6,180 nucleotides of DNA from positions 1 to 6,180 of the forward strand of contig DAOVYS010000169.1 of NCBI GenBank assembly GCA_030635485.1. The letters are read 5' to 3'. How positions within the stretch are numbered: position 1 is the stretch's first letter; every line of letters begins with the position of its first letter. The position numbers and the translations under genes are program-made. Origin of the DNA: Pseudomonadota bacterium. Its GTDB lineage: Bacteria; Desulfobacterota; Desulfobulbia; Desulfobulbales; DAOVYS01. Under the pieces are notes generated by a model. It did no database searches, was not told the DNA's origin, and saw only the letters and a program-made list of their open reading frames with translations. Below are positions 1-5,494 of this stretch, piece by piece.

Positions 1-279
1 CTCAGGGGCTATGAGATTGTGTGATTTGGTGAAATTCTGGGCATATTTGGGAACTCTGCCAATATTGCTTGGAACTGCTAGTCGTTTTTTTTTCAGAGTA
101 TCAATGGCCCGCACCACTGTTTCCTCATCAAATGAGACCACCGGTGAACGGTTTGATTTTTGGTTGCAGGCAGCGGTCAATCCGTTTAAGGACAGGGGAT
201 AGTATTCCGGGGTGGTGACCTCTTTTTCCATGAGTACCCCCAAAACGCGGGTTTCAATATCGTTTAATAACAAATCCAT
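1..279 (-). CDS. yceH: YceH/DUF480 (UPF0502) family protein, N-terminal part, cut by window edge
   Basis: The reading frame from the ATG at 277-279 stays open for 93 codons to the left edge, so the C-terminal part is missing. The start MDLLLNDIETRVLGVLMEKE, then TTPEYYPLSLNGLTAACNQK, SNRSPVV and the basic KKKRL stretch match from memory the first winged-helix domain of E. coli YceH (ARVIGCLLEK, TTPEQYPLS, TACNQK, NREPV). The family has two winged-helix domains and no firmly assigned biochemical role. A DNA-binding function is inferred from the fold. AGAAGG lies 9 bases before the ATG and supports the start. A run of nine A residues on the coding strand (plus positions 85-93) encodes Lys-Lys-Lys without breaking the frame. 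The gene follows the hsd scar by 94 bases in the same direction. Family assignment is secure; whether the rest of the gene is intact cannot be seen. Confidence 0.9.
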   Translation of the reverse strand, partial: MDLLLNDIETRVLGVLMEKEVTTPEYYPLSLNGLTAACNQKSNRSPVVSFDEETVVRAIDTLKKKRLAVPSNIGRVPKYAQNFTKSHNLIAPE

Positions 280-373
280 AGCAGCAAACCTTCTTTTGTT
301 CTTACAGGTAGTATTGCCAAAAAGCCTAAAGTTGTTTATTCCGATTGTTTCAATATACGAGACTGATCCTTCG

Positions 374-581
374 TTACCTATGTGTAATCTCTTCCGCAAT
401 CATTTCAGCCTGCTTTAAAACGGTCTCTGTTGCCAATTTCTGCATATCAGGCGGGTAGCCATACTGTCCGTAATGTCCTTTTCACAATGACCTTCAACTT
501 GGCCTTCACGCTTTCCTTGATTATCCAGTCGATAGAGGCGTTTTCTCTGACCTTTTCAAACAACACGATGGCAAGGTTGAC
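374..581 (-). pseudogene. hsdR: Remnant of hsdR (type I restriction subunit), C-terminal tail, frameshifted
   Basis: Reading minus-strand from 581, the frame gives NLAIVLFEKVRENASIDWII, then KESVKAKLKVIVKR, which resembles the C-terminal end of type I restriction endonuclease HsdR proteins (the DUF3387-type tail, normally followed by RKYGYPPD). After LRTVW the frame ends at a TGA (447-449). A second frame continues the expected sequence as YGYPPDMQKLATETVLKQAE, then MIAEEITHR, and a TAA at 374-376. The switch lies near 464-468 and is explained by one extra base compared with a CGGAAGTATGGC-like original. The helicase and nuclease domains, several hundred residues, are absent. The fragment begins exactly where hsdM sequence ends, so a large internal deletion removed most of the hsd locus. 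It cannot make functional HsdR. Confidence 0.82.
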
Positions 582-732
582 TGGCATCCGATATGTACTT
601 GAGAAATATCAACCCCAGCACAATGTGCTTATATTCCGCTGCATCAATATTTTTCCTGAGCTTGTCCGCAGCCTTCCAGAGCTGCTTTTCCAGTGGTTCT
701 TCCTTGTCATTGTTTTTCTTGGCTTTTGCCAT
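556..732 (-). pseudogene. hsdM: Remnant of hsdM (type I DNA methyltransferase subunit), N-terminal 50 codons
   Basis: From the ATG at 730-732 the frame encodes 58 residues. The first 50 include EKQLWKAADKLRKNIDAAEY, then KHIVLGLIFLKYISDA, which is the typical start of HsdM, the modification and specificity-complex subunit of type I restriction-modification systems (HsdM_N four-helix region). A family member is normally about 500 residues long. Here the homology stops at codon 50 (position 583) and is followed by eight unrelated residues, SQPCHRVV, and a TGA (556-558). Those eight codons are hsdR DNA read in the wrong frame. GGAG lies 6 bases before the ATG, a good ribosome binding site, so a short peptide could still be made. 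The methylase domain with its SAM-binding and NPPY motifs is gone, as is hsdS. The locus is dead as a restriction system. Confidence 0.87.
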
Positions 733-767
733 GTTTTGCTCCAGTTCTTAATTCCAATCACTAACTC

Positions 768-787
768 TGATGCACTCATAAAAAGTA
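768..787 (+). repeat. Intergenic repeat word, copy 1 (TGATGCACTCATAAAAAGTA)
   Basis: This 20-mer upstream of the hsdM remnant matches 16 of 20 bases of the word at 5239-5258 in the same orientation. It also resembles the word at 4424-4439 once one base is skipped. The copies share the core ACTCRYAAAAAGT. No coding role is seen. It may be a dispersed intergenic repeat of this genome. Confidence 0.45.
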
Positions 788-791
788 TTGG

Positions 792-854
792 GATGGCTAA
801 ATAAAAAGTCCGATCTACTACGACGCAGTAGATCGGACTTTTTATTTAGCCATC
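792..854. terminator. Perfect 28-bp inverted repeat, probable bidirectional Rho-independent terminator
   Basis: Positions 792-819 and 827-854 are exact reverse complements, separated by the 7-base loop ACGACGC. The core of the stem is GTCCGATCTACT, flanked by A5 on the left and T5 on the right. Transcripts from either strand would therefore form a stable hairpin ending in a U-rich run (TTTTTATTT). It lies 5 bases downstream of the stop of the CofD-like gene on the minus strand and 59 bases upstream of the hsdM remnant. It probably ends the minus-strand operon. The arms are longer and more perfect than a terminator needs, so a mobile-element or recent-duplication origin is also possible. Confidence 0.8.
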
Positions 855-872
855 ATTCATCATTCGTCATTC
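852..872. repeat. Three tandem 7-bp repeats at the end of the CofD-like gene
   Basis: On the plus strand the heptamers are ATCATTC (852-858), ATCATTC (859-865) and GTCATTC (866-872); on the minus strand they read GAATGAC, GAATGAT, GAATGAT. The stop codon of the CofD-like gene (860-862) is inside the array, and its left edge overlaps the palindrome at 792-854 by three bases. Confidence 0.65.
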
Positions 873-3199
873 AACACTCCCCTTCCCACCCTTTCATCAA
901 AAAGAGGCGATGTGTGGCCAAAAACTACTCCGCGGAAAAAATCGATTTCCGCCCTTCTCTGAGCAAGCGTCCTGGTTTGAGCAGGGATAAGATCCGTAAT
1001 TGCCATTTCAGTGATCGCCATCTTGTATTCAATATGATCCGCAAACCTGTTATCCAGATACCAGGCATACATCAGACCGAACAGAAGTCCGGGAGGAGTG
1101 AAATCCTCACTGCCGTTGATAAGCCTGGTGTAGAGCAGTTTATTGGTGGTGGACGGAACCATACGTGCCAGGACAAGAAACCTGGACAGTTCAAAAGGGC
1201 TGAAAAAACATCTTCTGCCATCCTGATCTCTCAATATAAGCTGAAATACCTTGCCGAACGTATCTCCATCATCTTCCACGGGCACCATCTTCTTTGATGC
1301 CGCATAGTTGCCCAGTAGCGACTGACCGAGCGCCACGAGAAAGGCCACCTCAAACCGATCAGGTTTCAGGAAAATATCCTGCCTGACCTTTATCAGACCG
1401 TCTTCAGGATCATAAAAGGAAAAAACATTATCCCATTCCTGACAACGGCTCCAGGCATCCTCCTCAATCAGACTGACGCCACTCATATAATCCAGATGCT
1501 TCAAGGGAATATCGCGGTGACGCCATACAATGTCGACAACAGCATCACACACATCCCTGTCATTACAGACCTCGCTCAAACGGCAAAGAATAGCCCGATA
1601 GAGTTCGTTCGGCTGAGCCGCGGCAGCGCCTATCAGCGTATCCTCCATGTCATATGCTGAAGGAAGCACACCGGTTACGCTGTCGGGAAGCTGTGATCTT
1701 GCCGCCCAGATTGTTCGAATTGCCTTTGCAAGAGCTTCAGGGTCATGCTGAATAACCTCCCGTTCCTTCAAGGATTTCTGAGAAAAGATCCTGGCCTCCA
1801 CAGGGATAAAACCCATTTCCCAGACCCTGCCGCGATCTAAATATATCGGGACCTTCTCCTCAACCGCGTAACGCTGCAGAATACTGCCGGGTATATTCTG
1901 AAACCCCATCAGCATGATCAATTGAAAAAGCCCTTTCACACCGCCGGGTATATTTCTGTGGTACGCATGGAGCAGATCAGAGACATAGAAACGTCGTTTA
2001 GGATCATCCCGGACCAGATCTGTTTCACCCTTCTGAACCCAGAGATTTGCCGTCAGGAATTTAAGAGCATGGCGATTTTTGCGCACAGCCTCTGCAATGC
2101 CGGGCACTTGAAGGATAGGAATGATGCTTGAATAGAGGCTGCCTGGGGCAAACACAATGATGTCCGCACTGCCGATACTCTCCAATATCTCTTCTGGCAC
2201 AAACGGATCTGCAGTAAATTCAACAAACACACGATCAACAGCAGTGCCGCGTCTGGCATAAGCTGATTTGTTTTCGCCCGTAACAATTACGCCGTTGGCA
2301 TACATGATCTGAAGATGGGCCGGAGTAGTTGTAGATGGAAGCACGGCCGAAGGAATGGCGCCTGTCAGGTCGGCCAGATATTCTATCCCCTTTATCAGCT
2401 TACCCGGGCTGACTTCCAGCCCTTTGTCGACATATTGATAGATGGAAGATACGAGCAGCAGGTTACCTAGACAGTGCGGCCGGCCCAGAAGAACCGACAG
2501 ACGGAGATCAACGAACAATGCCTCCAAAAGCCTGACAATCTCTATACGCATGGCCTCGGGAAGGGCAATAAGATCAATGTCACCACTTATAACAAGATCT
2601 TCGGCAGAGGCAGGCCGTATAGAAAACCGATGATTGAACAGGGAATGAAGAACATGTGCCGTGATATCAGCTCTGTCGCCGTTAATCCCATACTGTTCCT
2701 TAAGCTTCTGTTTCCGTATGGAGGAGAGCAATACGTGCCGGATATCACCGACCGCGACAATAGGCAGATCTTTCAAGAGTTCTCCGGTTGACCCGCCGTC
2801 GTCGGTGACACAGACAATCGAACGCGTCAAGGGGAATATCTCCTTCATGCCTGAAAAGGGATTGGAGGGCCAAGCGGAATTTCTGCTGTCACCGCCGATA
2901 ACGTTTGACAGGCCCGTTCCTCCACCAAAAACAACTACATTCAGATCCCGGGTGTCTACCTGTGAGAGAGCTCCGGCCAATTCGGTCATCCCGGCATTAA
3001 TGTGAAGAGGGCCGGCTGGAGGGCCGGACAGGACGAGCTCAACCAGTTTCTCCTCCAGATTACGGCGCCCCAGCAGATCAAAAGGCTCAAGCCGCATGGC
3101 AGCCAGATTTTTCAAGGCCGCGGATACCGGATCATCAGCTTTTTTTATTGGCATGGGATCAATTGGTGTCTGTCCGGATATGGTTACATTTCCGGACAT
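860..3199 (-). CDS. Extended CofD/YvcK-family protein (779 aa) with unclassified C-terminal region
   Basis: The central part carries the hallmarks of the CofD/YvcK (UPF0052) family: VVVFGGGTGLSN at residues 88-99, VTDDGGSTGELL at 131-142, VGDIRHVLL at 150-158, CLGNLLL at 243-249, FAPGSLYSSIIP at 350-361, NLWVQKGETD at 385-394, and a closing HDPEALAKAI at 485-494. DDGGSTG and GDIRH resemble YvcK, a regulator of central carbon and cell-wall metabolism known to bind UDP-GlcNAc in Bacillus, more than the F420-pathway transferase CofD. That is an inference; ligand and reaction are unknown. Bacillus YvcK is only a little over 300 residues. Here there is an N-terminal extension of about 84 residues and a C-terminal region of about 280 residues (500-779) that I do not recognise. 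No signal peptide or clear membrane segment is seen. The ATG at 3199 has AGAAG close upstream (spacing about 4 bases); Met16 has no visible ribosome site. A CofD-related family occurs in the described GAK gene set (ATP-grasp, amphi-Trp, HprK-like kinase), but no partner is in this window. Confidence 0.85.
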   Translation of the reverse strand: MSGNVTISGQTPIDPMPIKKADDPVSAALKNLAAMRLEPFDLLGRRNLEEKLVELVLSGPPAGPLHINAGMTELAGALSQVDTRDLNVVVFGGGTGLSNVIGGDSRNSAWPSNPFSGMKEIFPLTRSIVCVTDDGGSTGELLKDLPIVAVGDIRHVLLSSIRKQKLKEQYGINGDRADITAHVLHSLFNHRFSIRPASAEDLVISGDIDLIALPEAMRIEIVRLLEALFVDLRLSVLLGRPHCLGNLLLVSSIYQYVDKGLEVSPGKLIKGIEYLADLTGAIPSAVLPSTTTPAHLQIMYANGVIVTGENKSAYARRGTAVDRVFVEFTADPFVPEEILESIGSADIIVFAPGSLYSSIIPILQVPGIAEAVRKNRHALKFLTANLWVQKGETDLVRDDPKRRFYVSDLLHAYHRNIPGGVKGLFQLIMLMGFQNIPGSILQRYAVEEKVPIYLDRGRVWEMGFIPVEARIFSQKSLKEREVIQHDPEALAKAIRTIWAARSQLPDSVTGVLPSAYDMEDTLIGAAAAQPNELYRAILCRLSEVCNDRDVCDAVVDIVWRHRDIPLKHLDYMSGVSLIEEDAWSRCQEWDNVFSFYDPEDGLIKVRQDIFLKPDRFEVAFLVALGQSLLGNYAASKKMVPVEDDGDTFGKVFQLILRDQDGRRCFFSPFELSRFLVLARMVPSTTNKLLYTRLINGSEDFTPPGLLFGLMYAWYLDNRFADHIEYKMAITEMAITDLIPAQTRTLAQRRAEIDFFRGVVFGHTSPLFDERVGRGVLNDE

Positions 3200-3207
3200 A
3201 GACTTCT

Positions 3208-3363
3208 AAGTAACAAAATGTCGAATGTAGAACAGGGAATGTCGAATAATGAAGTAAGGAAGATCTAATTTAATGTTAACATCCACACTTCGACATTTAT
3301 AATTCCCTGTTTACCCCGCAAGGGGGCATAAACTGTATTCGACATTATCTTTTTAAGTTACTT
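3208..3363. repeat. Intergenic element of nested inverted repeats
   Basis: Four pairs of complementary words are nested around a centre near 3268: AAGTAAC (3208-3214) with GTTACTT (3357-3363), ATGTCGAAT (3218-3226) with ATTCGACAT (3337-3345), AACAGGGAAT (3231-3240) with ATTCCCTGTT (3302-3311), and GTCGAA (3241-3246) with TTCGAC (3289-3294). The 10-mer AATGTCGAAT also occurs twice directly (3217-3226, 3238-3247). The element fills most of the 212-base gap between mdh and the CofD-like gene. It has no convincing ORF. It could be a non-autonomous palindromic repeat or a processing/termination structure between the two genes. Confidence 0.65.
3309..3333 (+). other. Small hairpin with GCAA tetraloop inside the nested repeat
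   Basis: GTTTA (3309-3313) pairs with TAAAC (3329-3333), and CCCC (3314-3317) pairs with GGGG (3322-3325) around the loop GCAA. Three unpaired bases, GCA, interrupt the right side. The GNRA-type loop exists only if the plus strand is transcribed; the minus-strand loop would be TTGC. It overlaps one arm of the larger nested repeat by three bases, so the two folds partly compete. Confidence 0.45.
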
Positions 3364-3411
3364 TTTAAAATAGAGGCCGGGCCCCGGTTGTTTCGCTGAG
3401 CAGTTCGCCCC

Positions 3412-4344
3412 TTACAACCCGGTTGCTTCCATCTGTTCTCTCACTACTTTTTCAGACTCAAGCAGGGCCGCCTTTTCATCCTGGGTCAGCTCGAATTCCA
3501 GAATCCTTTCCACACCGCCTGCTCCAAGAACTGCCGGCACTCCGAGAAAACATCCGGATATTCCGAATTCCCCTTCAAGAAATGCGGCACATGGAAGCAC
3601 CCGTTTGCTGTCCGTAAGAATGGCCTCCGCCATTTCCACGGCTGAAAGACCCGGCGTAAAGTAAGCGCTCCCTGTCTTTAAATGGTTTACAATCTCAATG
3701 CCGCCATATTGGGTGCGCTCTACAATTTCACTCAACTCCTGCTCGGATAACAGATCCGAAACCGGGACTCCGGCCACGTTGGCAAGCCGTACAAGCGGAA
3801 GCATTTTGAGTCCGTGAATACCCATGACCATGGCGCTGACATCCCTGGCTGCCACGCCAAGAGCCTGGGCAAGAAAAGTACGGTACCTTGCGGAATCAAG
3901 TACGCCGGCCATTCCGATCACCCGGTTCCGCGGAAAGCCGGAGACCTTGAACGCCGTGTACACCATGGCGTCAATCGGGTTTGTAACCACGATCAGCACA
4001 CATTCAGGCGAATATTTAACCACTTCCCGGGTGCATGACTTTACTATTGCAACATTTTTAGAAAGCAAATCCTTTCTACCCATCCCCGGCTTTCGGGCAA
4101 GACCTGCCATAATGATAACCACATCGGAATCAGCCGTATCTCTGAAATCATTCGATCCCACAAGAGAAACGGAAAACCCGTCAATAGGTCCAGACTGCAT
4201 AAGATCAAGCGCCTTACCCTGCGGAACCCCTTCCACTACATCAATCATCGCCACATCGGCAATCCCACGATTCACGGCCCAGTGTGCCGCAGAGGCACCC
4301 ACGTTTCCAGCGCCGATTATTGAAAGTTTCTTCCTCGTAATCAT
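3412..4344 (-). CDS. mdh: Malate dehydrogenase (LDH-like type), 310 aa
   Basis: The product catalyses NAD-dependent interconversion of malate and oxaloacetate in the cytoplasm. The Rossmann motif GAGNVG is at residues 11-16 and the acidic residue ending strand 2 is in MIDVVEG (Asp35). ARKPGMGRKDLL (83-94) supplies Arg84 and Arg90 of the malate-type substrate loop, which separates it from lactate dehydrogenases. TNPIDAMVY (121-129), GMAGVLDSARYRTF (144-157, with Asp150 and Arg153), catalytic His177 in MGIHGLKMLP, LKTGSAY (222-228) and RVLPCAA (248-254) are all recognisable. Length is normal. The start chosen is the ATG at 4342-4344, because GAGG lies 5 bases before it; an in-frame ATG five codons upstream (4359) has no such site and precedes the usual N-terminus. 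The HGD motif typical of this type reads HGL here. It follows kdsB by 107 bases on the same strand. Confidence 0.95.
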   Translation of the reverse strand: MITRKKLSIIGAGNVGASAAHWAVNRGIADVAMIDVVEGVPQGKALDLMQSGPIDGFSVSLVGSNDFRDTADSDVVIIMAGLARKPGMGRKDLLSKNVAIVKSCTREVVKYSPECVLIVVTNPIDAMVYTAFKVSGFPRNRVIGMAGVLDSARYRTFLAQALGVAARDVSAMVMGIHGLKMLPLVRLANVAGVPVSDLLSEQELSEIVERTQYGGIEIVNHLKTGSAYFTPGLSAVEMAEAILTDSKRVLPCAAFLEGEFGISGCFLGVPAVLGAGGVERILEFELTQDEKAALLESEKVVREQMEATGL

Positions 4345-4423
4345 AAATACCTCATACAAATTTTGTTAAGTCGTCAAGTAGTTGATTGGTTAAGTGACCG
4401 TTTAATAATATCCGTCACAAATG

Positions 4424-4439
4424 GACTTCGTAAAAAGTC
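4424..4439 (+). repeat. Intergenic repeat word, copy 2 (GACTTCGTAAAAAGTC), between kdsB and mdh
   Basis: This 16-mer is related to the words at 768-787 and 5239-5258, with one extra T. Its ends GACTT and AAGTC are complementary, so it can form a 5-bp hairpin with a 6-base loop. It lies 13 bases downstream of the kdsB stop. It is too short and GC-poor to be called a terminator with confidence. Confidence 0.45.
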
Positions 4440-4451
4440 TTGAATAACGTT

Positions 4452-5216
4452 TTAGCCGGCTGACGCCAGCATCTCCTCAACACGCCGGAGATCCTCAGGC
4501 GTATCTACTTCAATTGAATCATGCTCGGTAAGAACAACCTTGATGGTATATCCATATTCCAGCGCCCGGAGCTGCTCCAGTTTCTCGAACCGCTCCCATT
4601 CACCCTCGGGCAGACCTACAAAAGTCAGGAGGAATCCCTTCCGGTAACCATAAAACCCAAGGTGTTTATAATAGGTCGGCGCGATCTTTTCATCCGGATT
4701 TCGTTGAAACGGAATGGAGGAACGAGAAAAATAGAGGGCATTGCCGTTCCGGTCAAAGACCGTCTTAACATGATTGGGATCATCAATCTCTTCCTTACGC
4801 ACAATCTTGTAAATCAAAGTAGCCATTGGAAGAGAAGGATCCTCAAGAAGCGGCATGGCAACCTGTTCCACTACCTCAACAGGAAACAACGGCTGATCTC
4901 CCTGTATGTTCACAACCACGTCATGTTCTGAAATATCAAGGATCGTTGCCGCCTCTGCAAGACGGTCCGTGCCTGACACATGGTCCGACCTGGTCATTAC
5001 CACCTCGCCGCCAAAGGAGCGGACGCACTCCGCAATCCTTTCATCATCAGTGGCCACTGCCACCCTGGAGAGCAAAGACGCTGCCCGGGCACGTTCATAA
5101 ACATGCTGTATCAATGGCTTTCCCAGAATCGGAGCAAGCGGCTTGCCTGGAAACCGATTTGACTGGTAACGCGCCGGAATAATGGCCACAACATTAGACT
5201 GGGATTTTTGTTTCAA
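4452..5216 (-). CDS. kdsB: 3-deoxy-manno-octulosonate cytidylyltransferase (CMP-Kdo synthetase), 254 aa
   Basis: KdsB joins Kdo and CTP to give CMP-Kdo, the donor for the Kdo residues of the lipopolysaccharide inner core; it acts in the cytoplasm. The nucleotide-binding start IIPARYQSNRFPGKPL is at residues 12-27, followed by VATDDERI (54-61), SGTDR (81-85), NIQGDQPL (103-110, with the metal-binding Asp107), ALYFSRS (160-166), KHLGFYGYR (184-192), EKLEQLRALEYG (211-222) and IEVDTPEDL (235-243). Length is normal for the family. No ATG fits the N-terminus: the frame begins at a TTG (5214-5216), with AAAAGG ending 11 bases upstream. The only other candidate is a GTG at codon 10, which has no visible ribosome site but would give a start closer to typical KdsB. 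The SD-like AAAAGG overlaps the end of the short antitoxin-like ORF, suggesting translational coupling. The usual partners pyrG and kdsA are not in the window. Confidence 0.95.
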   Translation of the reverse strand: MKQKSQSNVVAIIPARYQSNRFPGKPLAPILGKPLIQHVYERARAASLLSRVAVATDDERIAECVRSFGGEVVMTRSDHVSGTDRLAEAATILDISEHDVVVNIQGDQPLFPVEVVEQVAMPLLEDPSLPMATLIYKIVRKEEIDDPNHVKTVFDRNGNALYFSRSSIPFQRNPDEKIAPTYYKHLGFYGYRKGFLLTFVGLPEGEWERFEKLEQLRALEYGYTIKVVLTEHDSIEVDTPEDLRRVEEMLASAG

Positions 5217-5224
5217 AACCGTTA

Positions 5225-5389
5225 TTACCTTTTAATTATGAAGCACTCGCAAAAAGTCATGAAATGGCTAAGGGTTCGTTCAGAAATATCTTCAGCATCC
5301 TCCAGCGCTTCCTGAAGTTTTTTGTATTCACTAAAGGGGATAACCACCCATTCCGATTTTCCGTTTTTTTCTATAATCTGAACATTCAT
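5225..5389 (-). pseudogene. Truncated Phd/YefM-like antitoxin ORF (54 aa) leading into kdsB
   Basis: From the ATG at 5387-5389 a 54-residue frame reads MNVQIIEKNGKSEWVVIPFS, then EYKKLQEALEDAEDI, ending at TAA (5225-5227). This N-terminus resembles antitoxins of the Phd/YefM type, including those in which it is followed by an Xre-like helix-turn-helix (established from family knowledge, not searched here). After residue 35 the sequence SERTLSHFMTFCECFIIKR does not fit such proteins, and part of it is encoded by the repeat word at 5239-5258. The toxin-binding or HTH part and any toxin gene are missing. AGGGG lies about 10 bases before the ATG and a promoter with a perfect -10 lies further upstream, so it is probably still expressed. 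It ends 8 bases before the kdsB TTG. It may be a relic now serving as a leader for kdsB; a short functional DNA-binding protein is less likely. Confidence 0.68.
5239..5258 (+). repeat. Intergenic repeat word, copy 3 (TGAAGCACTCGCAAAAAGTC)
   Basis: This 20-mer matches copy 1 at 768-787 in 16 of 20 positions. It lies in the 3' part of the antitoxin remnant, just where the resemblance to Phd/YefM proteins has ended, so insertion or recombination at this word may have truncated the gene. Confidence 0.45.
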
Positions 5390-5428
5390 TTGTATACTTC
5401 CCCTCGTATTTTTATATTGATGACATGG

Positions 5429-5457
5429 ATTATAAGCTCATTGTCATTTGCCAACAA
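5429..5457 (-). promoter_or_regulatory. Probable sigma-70 promoter for the antitoxin remnant and kdsB
   Basis: On the minus strand a perfect -10 TATAAT (5429-5434) is preceded at 17 bases by TTGTTG (5452-5457), a weak -35 that keeps the TTG. Transcription would start near 5422, about 33 bases before the antitoxin ATG. No other promoter of this quality is seen in front of kdsB, so kdsB and possibly mdh may depend on it. Confidence 0.5.
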
Positions 5458-5465
5458 GAAAAATC

Positions 5466-5494
5466 TTGACATAGCCAGACAGAAATTCGAACAT
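5466..5494 (+). promoter_or_regulatory. Possible promoter for the substrate-binding protein gene
   Basis: A perfect -35 hexamer TTGACA (5466-5471) is followed after 17 bases by GAACAT (5489-5494), a poor -10. It lies 40 bases before the ATG at 5535. It sits back-to-back with the opposing minus-strand promoter, 8 bases from its -35. The weak -10 suggests that an activator may be needed, or that this is a chance match. Confidence 0.3.

Noticed and set aside
85..93. Nine-base A run in the yceH coding strand as a programmed frameshift site
   Set aside because: The reading frame continues unbroken across it with the expected family sequence on both sides; there is no sign that a shift is used.
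280..373. Promoter for yceH
   Set aside because: TTGAAA with TTTAGG at 17 bases on the minus strand is too weak to list as a feature.
430..804. Open frame of 124 codons on the plus strand
   Set aside because: It is antisense to the hsdM/hsdR remnants, whose protein-level resemblance is clear, and it runs into the palindrome.
788..1297. Open frame of 169 codons on the plus strand
   Set aside because: It begins inside the palindrome and is antisense to the C-terminal coding part of the CofD-like gene; the protein has no recognisable motif.
3374..3388. GC-rich near-palindrome GGCCGGGCCCCGG as a terminator of mdh
   Set aside because: On the minus strand the stem is only about 4 bp with a 3-base loop and no T run directly follows, so a terminator call is not supported.
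3824..4369. Open frame of 181 codons on the plus strand
   Set aside because: It is the shadow of mdh, which has complete family motifs on the opposite strand.
4345..4451. Promoter for mdh in the gap after kdsB
   Set aside because: TTGACG and TATTAT are present on the minus strand, but neither has a partner hexamer at suitable spacing.
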